Assembly: GCF_021531355.1 (NCBI RefSeq)
Contig: NZ_JADYTS010000016.1
Span: forward strand, 1-43,928
Source: Leyella stercorea
Lineage (GTDB): Bacteria; Bacteroidota; Bacteroidia; Bacteroidales; Bacteroidaceae
Direction: 5' to 3'
DNA length: 43,928 nucleotides
The translations under genes and the position numbers were made by a program. Under the pieces are notes generated by a model. The model saw nothing but the letters and a program-made list of their open reading frames with translations, made no database searches and was not told the origin of the DNA. This document shows, one piece after another, positions 15,629 through 22,991 of this stretch; the first letter of the stretch is position 1, and each line of letters begins with the position of its first letter.

Positions 15629-16855
15629 TTACAACTCCAGGTCTCCTCCGAAGATCTCATGCCAAGGCAGACCCTGCTTGTTGAGCTGCTCCATGAACGG
15701 ATCGGGATCGAACTCCTCGACGTTCCAAACGCCCGGCTTGCGCCACAGACCCTTGAAGAACATCATGGCACCGATCATTGCCGGGACACCAGTGGTGTAG
15801 CTTACGCCCTGCATACCGGTCTCCTTGTAGGCAGCCTCGTGCGAACAGTTGTTGTAAACGTAGTAGGTCTGCTCCTTGCCGTTCTTCAATCCGCGGATGC
15901 GGCAACCGATAGAGGTCTGTCCGTCGTAGTTCTCGCCGAGGTCCTGAGGGTTAGGCAGCACAGCCTTGAGGATCTGCAGAGGAACTATCTTCACCTTAAC
16001 CTTCTCGTTAGGATTGTCGGCGAGCGGAGCCTCATAGGTAATCTCGTCGATGCGCGACATTCCGAGGTTCTGTATGCAGTCAAGGTATGTGAGGTACTGC
16101 TGGCCGAATGTCATCCAGAAACGTGCGCGCTTGATGGTAGGATAGTTCTTCACGAGCGATTCAATCTCCTCATGGTGGAGCAGGTAGCTCTCCTTAGGTC
16201 CTACCTCAGGATATGTGAGCGGCTTGTGGATTTCGAGCGGCTTGGTCTCCACCCACTTTCCGTCTTCCCAGTAGAGACCCTTCTGAGTGATCTCGCGGAT
16301 ATTGATTTCGGGGTTGAAGTTGGTAGCAAAAGCCTTGTGGTGGTTGCCTGCGTTGCAGTCGACGATGTCGAGATACTGAATCTCGTCGAAGTGATGCTTG
16401 GCGGCATAAGCGGTGAAGATGCTTGTAACACCGGGGTCGAAGCCACATCCGAGGATAGCTGTCAGTCCGGCATCTTCAAAGCGTTTCTTGTAAGCCCACT
16501 GCCAAGAGTACTCGAAGTGAGCCTCGTCCTTAGGCTCGTAGTTGGCGGTGTCGAGATAAGAGCATCCGCAAGCCAGACATGCCTCCATGATGGTGAGGTC
16601 CTGATAGGGCAATGCGAGGTTGATGACGAGCTCTGGCTTGTAGTCGTTGAAGAGCGCCTTGAGCTGCTCTACATCGTCGGCATCCACCTGAGCGGTCTTG
16701 ATGTTAGGGTTGCCGATAGCCTCAACGATGCGGTCGCACTTGGCCTTTGTGCGGCTTGCGATCATGAAATCGGTGAAAACGTCAGCGTTCTGTGCAATCT
16801 TGAACGCTGCAACTGTAGCGACGCCACCGGCGCCGATCATAAGTACTTTTCCCAT
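15629..16855 (-). CDS. Saccharopine dehydrogenase-family protein, probable carboxynorspermidine dehydrogenase
   Basis: A 408-residue Rossmann-fold oxidoreductase. The NAD(P)-binding motif GAGGVATVAAFK is at residues 7-18; ILGCGFDPGVTSIFTAYA and the C-terminal SYTTGVPAMIGAMMFF are typical of the carboxy(nor)spermidine dehydrogenase branch, which condenses aspartate semialdehyde with a diamine on the way to spermidine. True saccharopine dehydrogenases of lysine metabolism are the alternative. It follows a DUF6621-like gene (65-base gap) and precedes recA across element E4, so recA may share its transcript. Confidence 0.88.
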   Translation of the reverse strand: MGKVLMIGAGGVATVAAFKIAQNADVFTDFMIASRTKAKCDRIVEAIGNPNIKTAQVDADDVEQLKALFNDYKPELVINLALPYQDLTIMEACLACGCSYLDTANYEPKDEAHFEYSWQWAYKKRFEDAGLTAILGCGFDPGVTSIFTAYAAKHHFDEIQYLDIVDCNAGNHHKAFATNFNPEINIREITQKGLYWEDGKWVETKPLEIHKPLTYPEVGPKESYLLHHEEIESLVKNYPTIKRARFWMTFGQQYLTYLDCIQNLGMSRIDEITYEAPLADNPNEKVKVKIVPLQILKAVLPNPQDLGENYDGQTSIGCRIRGLKNGKEQTYYVYNNCSHEAAYKETGMQGVSYTTGVPAMIGAMMFFKGLWRKPGVWNVEEFDPDPFMEQLNKQGLPWHEIFGGDLEL

Positions 16856-16920
16856 TGTTTCCTGTTATTTTAGTTTGTTTTAATCAAGTAAATTGCTTCT
16901 GACATCCGGAAGGATGAGCA

Positions 16921-17529
16921 TTACAGCTCACTGCCCTTTATTCCCAAAGCGTTCATGAGCGAGTAGCCCAGTATCTCCTGACGGAAATTGCCGCCTTCGA
17001 GCGGTTGCATGGCGAAGAGCGTGACGCGCTTGTCCTCGTCGTCGACATCGCGCAGGGCGTGGCGCAGAGCGTCCCACAGTGCGGGATGTTCGGCGTTGGG
17101 TATTGCCATGACACGGTGTACGTCCTTGTGGTTGACTACCGTCTTGAGTATGTCGAGGAAGAAGTCGTCGTGCTTCACCACCTCCTCTACGGGATACGAA
17201 CTGATGATGAACTCGCCCAACGTGTCCTTGAAGGCACGTGCATTGAGGTCGTCCTCGTAAGAACCGGGAGTAAAGTTGTCGAGCGCCGGCTTGTCCTTGG
17301 AGTGTATGAATATCACCTGTGTCTCGCCGTCGGCGTCGCGTTGCTCGCGCATTCCGCCGTCGAGAGCCACGCAGTCAATCCATCGTGCGGTGTCGGCCTT
17401 TGGTATGCGTCTGCCGAGCATACGTTCGAAGTTGACTATAAGATTGAAAGCCACCGAGTCGACGTAGTCGCCGTCGACGAGTATCACGTTACGGCTCCAC
17501 TTTGTATTGTTGAATTCCTGTATGTCCAT
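16921..17529 (-). CDS. Conserved Bacteroidales protein, probably DUF6621
   Basis: A 202-residue soluble protein that I associate with the Bacteroidales DUF6621 family. It starts MDIQEFNNTKWSRNVILVDGD and has VILVDGDYVDSVAFNLIVNFERMLGR and a pattern of acidic residues. The N-terminal VDGD and later DCVALDGGMR recall NYN-like or nucleotide-binding folds, but this is only an impression. It is the first gene of the likely unit with the dehydrogenase and recA. Function unknown. Confidence 0.75.
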   Translation of the reverse strand: MDIQEFNNTKWSRNVILVDGDYVDSVAFNLIVNFERMLGRRIPKADTARWIDCVALDGGMREQRDADGETQVIFIHSKDKPALDNFTPGSYEDDLNARAFKDTLGEFIISSYPVEEVVKHDDFFLDILKTVVNHKDVHRVMAIPNAEHPALWDALRHALRDVDDEDKRVTLFAMQPLEGGNFRQEILGYSLMNALGIKGSEL

Positions 17530-17594
17530 GTATTGATTTTTGCAGAATTACGTTGCGCCTGCAGGGCGTGTTCAGACACGGTGCATGCGCTCTA

Positions 17595-17602
17595 CAAAGT
17601 TA
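17595..17602 (-). promoter_or_regulatory. -7 box upstream of the DUF6621-like gene
   Basis: The complement reads TAACTTTG, an exact TAnnTTTG match, 66 bases upstream of the start codon at 17529. Confidence 0.55.
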
Positions 17603-17674
17603 AAAAAAAATTGCGAGAATATCAGTTTTGAATTGCGAGATTATTGGTTTTGAGCACAAAAGATTTGCATCAAC

Positions 17675-17720
17675 AAAAAAGGTGCGCCAAGACGAAACCG
17701 CAGTCTCGTCCTGGCGCACC
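17675..17720 (-). terminator. Rho-independent terminator after ackA
   Basis: GGTGCGCCA and TGGCGCACC (17681-17689 and 17712-17720) pair, extended inward by GACGA/TCGTC. On the reverse strand the stem is followed by TTTTTTGTTG. It lies 40 bases past the ackA stop. Confidence 0.9.
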
Positions 17721-17760
17721 CATTGCGCTGCCCTATCCAGGGCATTATCGTAAGATTTGA

Positions 17761-18957
17761 TTACTTCTGGAGAAGGTTCATTGTGTCCTTGGCAATCATC
17801 AGCTCCTCGTCAGTCGGGATAACGCAAACGGTAACCTTTGAGTCAGGAGCAGAGATGATGGCCTCTTCGCCACGCACCTTGTTGGCCTCTGCGTCCATCT
17901 TAACGCCGAGGAACTCGAGTCCTGAGCATGATTCGAGACGTGTGCCAACCTGGTTTTCGCCTACGCCTGCTGTCCAAACGATGATATCAACGCCACCCAT
18001 TGCAGCTGCATAAGCGCCGATGTACTTCTTGATGCGGTAGTTGTACATCTTCAGAGCGAGCTGAGCACGCTCGTTGCCCTCTTCGGCTGCCGACTCAATC
18101 TCGCGCATGTCGCTTGAGATGCCGGTAATACCGAGCACGCCACTCTCCTTGTTGAGGAAGTCAGCCATTTCCTGAGGCTTCTTGCCGAGCTTCTCCATGA
18201 GGAATGTAACGGCTGAAGGATCGATGTCGCCCGAACGGCTACCCATCATAACACCTGCCAACGGAGTGAGACCCATTGATGTGTCTACGCACTTGCCGAA
18301 CTTAACGGCTGATACAGAAGCACCGTTGCCGATGTGGCAGGTGATAATGCGCTGAGTGTTGATGTCGCGTCCGAGGAACTCGCAAACGCGCTGTGAAACG
18401 TAGCGATGGCTGGTTCCGTGGAAGCCGTAACGACGTACGTGATACTTCTCGTACAACTCGTAAGGAATTGCATAGAGGTAAGCGTAGTCGGGCATTGTGC
18501 TGTGGAAGGCGTTGTCGAACACGCAAACCTGCGGTGTGTTAGGCATGAGCTTGTCTACAGCACGCAAGCCTTTGAGGTGTCCGGCGTTGTGAACGGGAGC
18601 GAGGTCGCACAGACTCTCGATGCCATCCTCTACGCTCTTGTCAACAATGACGCTCTTCTCGAAGAGGTCGCCACCCTGCACGATACGGTGACCTACTGCA
18701 TCTATCTCGTCAAGGCTCTTGATTGCGCCGATTTCCGAGTCGAGCAGACACTGGAATACGAAGTTGACACCTTCCTTGTGGTCGGGCATGTCGTGCATGA
18801 TCTTCTTCTTCTCGCCATTAGGCAGAGTCACCTTGATGAATGCTTCGTCAAGACCGATACGCTCAACACCGCCTGCTGCGAGGACAGAGTTGTCGTCCAT
18901 GTTGTACAACTTGTATTTGATTGATGAACTTCCGCAGTTCAATACTAAGATTTTCAT
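17761..18957 (-). CDS. ackA: Acetate kinase
   Basis: A 398-residue ASKHA-fold kinase that converts acetyl phosphate and ADP to acetate and ATP. Motifs are MKILVLNCGSSSIKYKL at the start, YGFHGTSHRYV, CHIGNGASVSAVKFGKCVDTSMGLTPLAGVMMGSRSGDIDP (written here in its key parts) and FTAGVGEN-like VWTAGVGENQ. An upstream reading frame exists to 19089, but its extra 44 residues are translated array (KTQNSKF repeats), so the start is set at 18957. It follows pta, with element E5 and an S23 gene wedged between the two. A terminator follows. Confidence 0.97.
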   Translation of the reverse strand: MKILVLNCGSSSIKYKLYNMDDNSVLAAGGVERIGLDEAFIKVTLPNGEKKKIMHDMPDHKEGVNFVFQCLLDSEIGAIKSLDEIDAVGHRIVQGGDLFEKSVIVDKSVEDGIESLCDLAPVHNAGHLKGLRAVDKLMPNTPQVCVFDNAFHSTMPDYAYLYAIPYELYEKYHVRRYGFHGTSHRYVSQRVCEFLGRDINTQRIITCHIGNGASVSAVKFGKCVDTSMGLTPLAGVMMGSRSGDIDPSAVTFLMEKLGKKPQEMADFLNKESGVLGITGISSDMREIESAAEEGNERAQLALKMYNYRIKKYIGAYAAAMGGVDIIVWTAGVGENQVGTRLESCSGLEFLGVKMDAEANKVRGEEAIISAPDSKVTVCVIPTDEELMIAKDTMNLLQK

Positions 18958-18960
18958 GTT

Positions 18961-19561
18961 TAGAATTTTGAATTTTGAGTTTTGAGTTTTGAATTGTCGG
19001 CTTACAGCCGATTTTGAGTTTTGAGTTTTGAGTTTTGAATTGTTGCGACAATGCCGCAATTTTGATTTATTTATTTTTGATTTGGTCAATCACCTTTGTC
19101 TGTCATCTTTTTTGTGATGGATACAAGCATACGCTTTAGTTCTTCACAATCATTATTTACAGACTCAAACTGCCTGTTGTTAATAAACTGCGTTCTTTGC
19201 AGAAGGCGCAGCCAATAAAGAGTTTCGTTAGCCTCTTTTAAAGAGATGTAGAGTTTTGCAATGAAATCGCTCTTGCTTATGGCACACTGTGCCTCAGCTA
19301 CATTTGCGCCAATGCTTGTTCCGCTTCGGAACATCTGGTCGGCAATTCGGTATTCGTGCTTTTCTTCGTTCAGAAATTTGCACAATCCGACTATACGAAT
19401 GGAGAAGTTCATACACTTCTCTTCCAAGAGTTTACCAAAGTCACTCATAGGCGTAAGGCGCTTCCTGCCAATTCAAAATTGGGAAATTCAAAATCGGCTT
19501 GCCGATAATTCAAAATTCAAAACTCAAAACTCAAAATTGTAATAACGCATCTGCGTTATTA
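18961..19561. repeat. Inverted array element E5 (TTTTGAA/TTTTGAG units) enclosing an S23 gene
   Basis: Left side: 7-mer array, hairpin TCGGCT-TAC-AGCCGA (18997-19011), more array, hairpin TTGCGAC-AAT-GCCGCAA (19043-19059, one A-C mismatch). Right side: hairpin ATCGGC-TT-GCCGAT (19493-19506), inverted array, then a perfect 10-bp hairpin TAATAACGCA/TGCGTTATTA (19540-19561) that takes in the pta stop codon. The S23 gene copy C lies between. The element occupies the whole pta-ackA junction. Confidence 0.85.
19086..19448 (-). CDS. Four-helix-bundle protein, S23 family (copy C)
   Basis: A 120-residue S23-family protein closely similar to copy B: CMNFSIRIVGLCKFLNEEKHE, then MFRSGTSIGANVAEAQ and KLYISLKEANETLYWLRLLQ. 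It differs mainly in the linker near residues 88-96 and lacks the extra tail of copy B, ending TKKMTDKGD before the left array. It is co-directional with pta and ackA. Similarity to copy B extends to the flanking arrays, so the two are recent relatives of one element. Confidence 0.9.
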   Translation of the reverse strand: MSDFGKLLEEKCMNFSIRIVGLCKFLNEEKHEYRIADQMFRSGTSIGANVAEAQCAISKSDFIAKLYISLKEANETLYWLRLLQRTQFINNRQFESVNNDCEELKRMLVSITKKMTDKGD

Positions 19562-20566
19562 CTTTGCGTCCATTGCCTGGCAAGCTGTGATAGCTACCAT
19601 GTAGTAGATGTCCTCTACTGAGCAACCACGAGAGAGGTCGTTGACCGGACGTGCGATACCCTGAAGGATCGGACCGATGGCAATGGCATCGCCGAGACGC
19701 TGTACGAGCTTGTAAGAGATGTTGCCTACTTCGAGGTTTGGAACAACGAGTACGTTGGCATGACCGGCAATAGGTGAACCAGGAGCCTTCTTCTCGCCTA
19801 CTGCAGGAACGAGAGCGGCATCAGCCTGAAGCTCGCCGTCGAGCTTGAGCTCGGGAGCCATTTCGTGAGCCAGACGTGTAGCCTCAACTACCTTGTCTAC
19901 AACCTCGTGGCTTGCAGAACCCTTAGTTGAGAAGCTGAGCATAGCAACGCGCGGATCCTGGATGCCGGCAACTGAGCGTGCAGTCTGTGCTGTACATACA
20001 GCAATCTGAGCAAGCTGGTCGGCTGTAGGAACCGGTGTTACGGCAACGTCACCCATAACGATGATGCCGTCGTCGCCATACTGATGCTCGTGTGTGAGCA
20101 TAAGCATTGCACCGCTGACACATGTCACGCCCGGAGCGCACTTGATAATCTGCAAAGCAGGACGCAGTGTGTCGCCAGTTGTGCTCAACGCACCCGAAAT
20201 CTGACCGTCAGCACCCTCTGTCTTGATGATCATGCAACCGAGATAGAGCGGGTTCTTCACGAGTTCGCGAGCCTGCTCGATGGTCATGCCCTTCTTCTTG
20301 CGCAGTTCGGCAAGCAGTGTGGCATACTCCTCGGCCTTGGGATTGTTCTCTGGGTCGACAATTGTTGCCTTGTCGATGTTGTGGAGATCCCACTTCTCGG
20401 CGAGAGTCTTGAGTTCCTCAGGGTTGCCGATGAGGATAAGATTGGCAATGTCGTCGGCCAATACGCGGTCGGCTGCTCTAAGTGTACGCTCCTCGGTAGC
20501 CTCGGGGAGCACGATGCGCTGTTTGTCGCTCTTGGCGCGCGCAACGATGTGTTCAAGTAAGTTCAT
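19559..20566 (-). CDS. pta: Phosphate acetyltransferase
   Basis: A 335-residue short-form Pta (catalytic PTA_PTB domain only, without the regulatory domain of long forms). It interconverts acetyl-CoA and acetyl phosphate. Recognisable parts are MNLLEHIVARAKSDKQRIVLPEATEERTL in shortened form, YGDDGIIVMGDVAVTP and the C-terminal GDAIAIGPILQGIARPVNDLSRG region. It is the first gene of the pta-ackA pair and has its own promoter. Its stop codon lies within a 10-bp hairpin belonging to element E5. Confidence 0.97.
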   Translation of the reverse strand: MNLLEHIVARAKSDKQRIVLPEATEERTLRAADRVLADDIANLILIGNPEELKTLAEKWDLHNIDKATIVDPENNPKAEEYATLLAELRKKKGMTIEQARELVKNPLYLGCMIIKTEGADGQISGALSTTGDTLRPALQIIKCAPGVTCVSGAMLMLTHEHQYGDDGIIVMGDVAVTPVPTADQLAQIAVCTAQTARSVAGIQDPRVAMLSFSTKGSASHEVVDKVVEATRLAHEMAPELKLDGELQADAALVPAVGEKKAPGSPIAGHANVLVVPNLEVGNISYKLVQRLGDAIAIGPILQGIARPVNDLSRGCSVEDIYYMVAITACQAMDAK

Positions 20567-20630
20567 AATTATGTGGAATAACTTTAGTTTTTAATAATTC
20601 GTGTTTAGCTGTTTTGTCACGTTGACTTTG

Positions 20631-20638
20631 CAAAATTA
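20631..20638 (-). promoter_or_regulatory. -7 box of the pta promoter
   Basis: The complement reads TAATTTTG, an exact TAnnTTTG match, 65 bases upstream of the pta start and directly after the cdaA terminator. Confidence 0.6.
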
Positions 20639-20640
20639 GT

Positions 20641-20680
20641 AAAAATAAATGAGCTACGCACCGCGTAACTCATTTATTTT
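20641..20680 (-). terminator. Terminator overlapping the cdaA stop
   Basis: AAATAAATGAG.TACGC pairs with GCGTA.CTCATTTATTT around a 3-base loop, one mismatch in a stem of about 17 bp; the reverse strand continues TTTAC. It begins at the cdaA stop codon itself. Confidence 0.75.
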
Positions 20681-21455
20681 AGAAGTTCATCTCTTTAGAG
20701 AGTATATTCTCCAGTTTCTCAGCCGAAAGACGCAGTTGGAACTCGCCTTTTATTGCCACACTGATGCCTCCGGTCTCTTCGGACACCACAATGGCTATAC
20801 AGTCGCTATCCTGCGAAATGCCGAGTGCGGCACGATGGCGCAGTCCTAATTCCTTGGGAATGTCATGGTTGTGGGCAACAGGCAGAATGCAGCCGGCGGC
20901 ACGTATGCGCTTGCCGGTGATAATCATGGCTCCGTCGTGCAGCGGCGAGTTCTTGAAGAAGATGTTCTCGATGAGCCGCTGGTTGATACGCGCGTCGATA
21001 AGGTCGCCCGTGTCCACGATGTCGTCAAGCCGTACGCCTCGCTCTATCACCATGAGGGCACCCACCTTGCCACGCGACATATCCATACACGCCAGCACGA
21101 TGGGCATGATGGTCTCCTTGTCAATGAGTTTCTTCTTGTCCTTGCCGCCTACCATGAACAGCTGCGTGAACTGCTTGAAGCGCTGATGGGCGCCAAGCGA
21201 GTAAAGGAATCGGCGTATCTCTTCCTGAAAGAGCACTATCAATCCGATTACTCCCACACTTACCAGCTTGTCCATAATGGCACCCAAGAGTCGCATCTCA
21301 AGCACCTGGCTCACGAAGAGCCACACCATTACAAACACGATAATACCGATGAAGACATTGAGCGAGCGGCTCTCCTTCATCAGACGGTAGATGTAGTAGA
21401 GCATCAAGGCGACAAGCAATATGTCGATGATGTCTTTTATTCCGAATGCGAACAT
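20679..21455 (-). CDS. cdaA: Diadenylate cyclase CdaA (c-di-AMP synthase)
   Basis: A 258-residue membrane-bound DAC-domain enzyme making c-di-AMP from two ATP. Three N-terminal membrane segments (about residues 9-27, 33-51, 61-77) precede the cyclase domain with the catalytic DGA (174-176, in SPLHDGAMII) and RHR (206-208, in GLRHRAALGIS). It follows folP, a common neighbour in Bacteroidales; element E6 lies between them. A terminator overlaps its stop. Accessory CdaR or GlmM genes are not seen here. Confidence 0.96.
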   Translation of the reverse strand: MFAFGIKDIIDILLVALMLYYIYRLMKESRSLNVFIGIIVFVMVWLFVSQVLEMRLLGAIMDKLVSVGVIGLIVLFQEEIRRFLYSLGAHQRFKQFTQLFMVGGKDKKKLIDKETIMPIVLACMDMSRGKVGALMVIERGVRLDDIVDTGDLIDARINQRLIENIFFKNSPLHDGAMIITGKRIRAAGCILPVAHNHDIPKELGLRHRAALGISQDSDCIAIVVSEETGGISVAIKGEFQLRLSAEKLENILSKEMNF

Positions 21456-21460
21456 ATATT

Positions 21461-21668
21461 CTAAATTTTGAGTTTTGAATTTTGAATTTTGAATTATTGC
21501 GGTATGTTACCGCAATTTTGAGTTTTGAATTTTGAATTTTAAATGATGAGTTCATATAGTATATGTTGGCTGAGAACTCAACATTGAACAATTCACAATC
21601 GGCTATAAGCCGACAATTCAAAACTCAAAATTCAAAATTCAAAATTGTTGAAGCAACCGAGTTGCTTC
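21461..21668. repeat. Inverted array element E6 (TTTTGAA units), no gene inside
   Basis: Left array 21461-21540 contains hairpin ATTGCGGTA-TGT-TACCGCAAT (21496-21516). A central stretch has a TGAGTTC/GAACTCA inverted pair (21547-21553, 21573-21579). Right side: hairpin TCGGCT-ATA-AGCCGA (21599-21613), inverted array to 21645, and a hairpin GAAGCAAC-CGA-GTTGCTTC (21650-21668) formed by the last codons of folP. It has the same plan as E4 and E5 but only about 80 bases between the hairpin-bearing arms and no S23 gene. Confidence 0.85.
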
Positions 21669-22457
21669 TACCGCCTCCTTCACATCATGCACACGAAGTA
21701 TTGAGGTTCTCTTCTGCAAAGCTATGGTGTTGAGTACGGTGGTGCCGTTGAGCGATGTAGTAGGGTCGCCGCCCAGAAGCTTGTATATCATGCTCTTGCG
21801 CGAGATGCCCACGAGCACGGGCAGACCAAATTCCAGCAACCGCTCCGAATGCTTCATAATCTCGTAGTTCTGCTCAAGCGTCTTGCCGAAGCCGTAGCCG
21901 GGATCGAGTATGATGTCCTTGGCACCCAGGCTATGCAGTCGCTGCACCTCTTCGGCAAAACCGAGCATCATCTTCTCAAGCGTGGGCTGCACCGACATTA
22001 ATATATAAGGTACGCCAAGACGCGCCACCGTCTCAAACATGTCGCCCTCTTCGTGTATCGCCTGACCTACAATGCCAGTCAGTCCGCCCTCCGACACATC
22101 GTTGATTATGTCGGCACCGAACTCCTCTACACATCTACGTGCCACAAGCGGACGATAGGTATCGACGCTGACTATGGCATCGGGCTGCTCACGGTGCACT
22201 ATCTGGAGGGCGCGCTTCAAGCGCGCTGTCTCCTCCTCAACACTCACCACTTCAGCACCGGGACGTGTCGAGAAGGCACCGACATCAATGATTCTGCCAC
22301 CTTCGGCAATGATTTGGTTGGCTCGCTCGGCTATCTCAGCCTCTGTCTGCTTGCGCGAACCGCTATAGAAAGAGTCGGGTGTTGCATTGAGTATGCCCAT
22401 TACCATGGGTTGTGAGAGGTCAACGAGTCGGCCTCTTACATTAATAGTATATTGCAT
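21639..22457 (-). CDS. folP: Dihydropteroate synthase
   Basis: A 272-residue TIM-barrel enzyme joining pterin pyrophosphate and p-aminobenzoate in folate synthesis. Family motifs: VMGILNATPDSFYSGS (loop 1), GRIIDVGAFSTRPGA, IVSVDTYRP, DPGYGFGKT, VGISRKSMIYKLL and the C-terminal RVHDVKEAVEA. The final codons and TGA stop read CAA CAA TTT TGA, that is, they are built from the first unit of the adjoining array, so the element defines the C terminus. It is upstream of cdaA on the same strand. No sulfonamide-resistance change can be judged. Confidence 0.96.
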   Translation of the reverse strand: MQYTINVRGRLVDLSQPMVMGILNATPDSFYSGSRKQTEAEIAERANQIIAEGGRIIDVGAFSTRPGAEVVSVEEETARLKRALQIVHREQPDAIVSVDTYRPLVARRCVEEFGADIINDVSEGGLTGIVGQAIHEEGDMFETVARLGVPYILMSVQPTLEKMMLGFAEEVQRLHSLGAKDIILDPGYGFGKTLEQNYEIMKHSERLLEFGLPVLVGISRKSMIYKLLGGDPTTSLNGTTVLNTIALQKRTSILRVHDVKEAVEATRLLQQF

Positions 22458-22555
22458 TGTAGATTATTGTTTTCGTTATTAGGCGCAAATTACGCAATAA
22501 AAATCGAAACAGCCAAATTATTCAAGTGAATTAAGTGTAATTGCATATAAAAAGC

Positions 22556-22586
22556 AAAAGCCGCCTGGCATCACTGTCAGACGGCC
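22556..22586 (-). terminator. Terminator-like hairpin in the folP-AraC gap (reverse strand)
   Basis: On the reverse strand GCCGTCTG and CAGGCGGC form an 8-bp stem (one G-T pair) followed by TTTTGCTTTTT. It lies about 400 bases beyond the AraC stop, so it either ends a very long 3' region or ends a separate small transcript that starts within the gap. Confidence 0.6.
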
Positions 22587-22751
22587 CGATTCAAATTGTC
22601 ATTATCAAACAATTACAAACTGCTTTTACTTGTTTTCTGTTTCTAAAAAAGAATAGCTGCTACTCTTGCAGCCCAAAAATAATGTTCGATTCTACATTAC
22701 TGATTTTTTAATTCATTGTTTCAGCTCATCAATCTGCTTTGTGTACAACCT

Positions 22752-22817
22752 TCAGTCTACACGCAGCACATGAGCCATTATATATTGAAGTTTCTGTGTC
22801 GTCACTTTCCTGCTCAT
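22752..22817 (-). CDS. Possible 21-residue small protein in the folP-AraC gap
   Basis: A short frame starting MSRKVTTQKLQYIMAHVLRVD and stopping at TGA lies on the reverse strand, with AAGG about 5 bases upstream of its ATG. An exact -7 box (22853-22860) stands 36 bases upstream and a terminator (22556-22586) downstream, so it would sit in its own transcript of roughly 280 bases. The peptide is basic and could form an amphipathic helix. I recognise no family. The transcript may equally be a non-coding RNA. Confidence 0.35.
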   Translation of the reverse strand: MSRKVTTQKLQYIMAHVLRVD

Positions 22818-22852
22818 TTTACCTTGTGTGTTCTATCTCTAAGCAGCGATAG

Positions 22853-22860
22853 CAAAGGTA
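22853..22860 (-). promoter_or_regulatory. Candidate -7 box of a small transcript
   Basis: The complement reads TACCTTTG, an exact TAnnTTTG match and identical to the box before the 40328 gene. It is placed downstream of the AraC gene and upstream of the small frame and terminator described above. The remainder of the 22458-22991 gap shows no gene. Confidence 0.45.
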
Positions 22861-22991
22861 GAAAATTGTTTCTTTAAACGCGTGTCATTCAGTAAAAATG
22901 ATGTACCATAAAGTAAAAAGTGAGACGCAAAAAAACAAAAGAAGTTGGAGTCCATTTGTCAAAACTTTGCGAAACGCACGTTATGCGACTC

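Noticed and set aside
15569..16873. 434-residue plus-strand frame opposite the dehydrogenase
   Set aside because: It starts in array sequence and runs antisense to a recognised enzyme; the composition (Leu/Val/His-rich) is typical of a shadow frame.
18958..19089. Longer AckA start at 19089
   Set aside because: The extra 44 residues are translated array; the family start MKILVLNCGSSS is at 18957.
10652..19448. S23 proteins as Avd of a diversity-generating retroelement
   Set aside because: No reverse transcriptase, template repeat or variable repeat is visible near any of the three genes.
10652..19448. S23 genes as true 23S rRNA intervening sequences
   Set aside because: No rRNA sequence flanks them; they lie between protein-coding genes.
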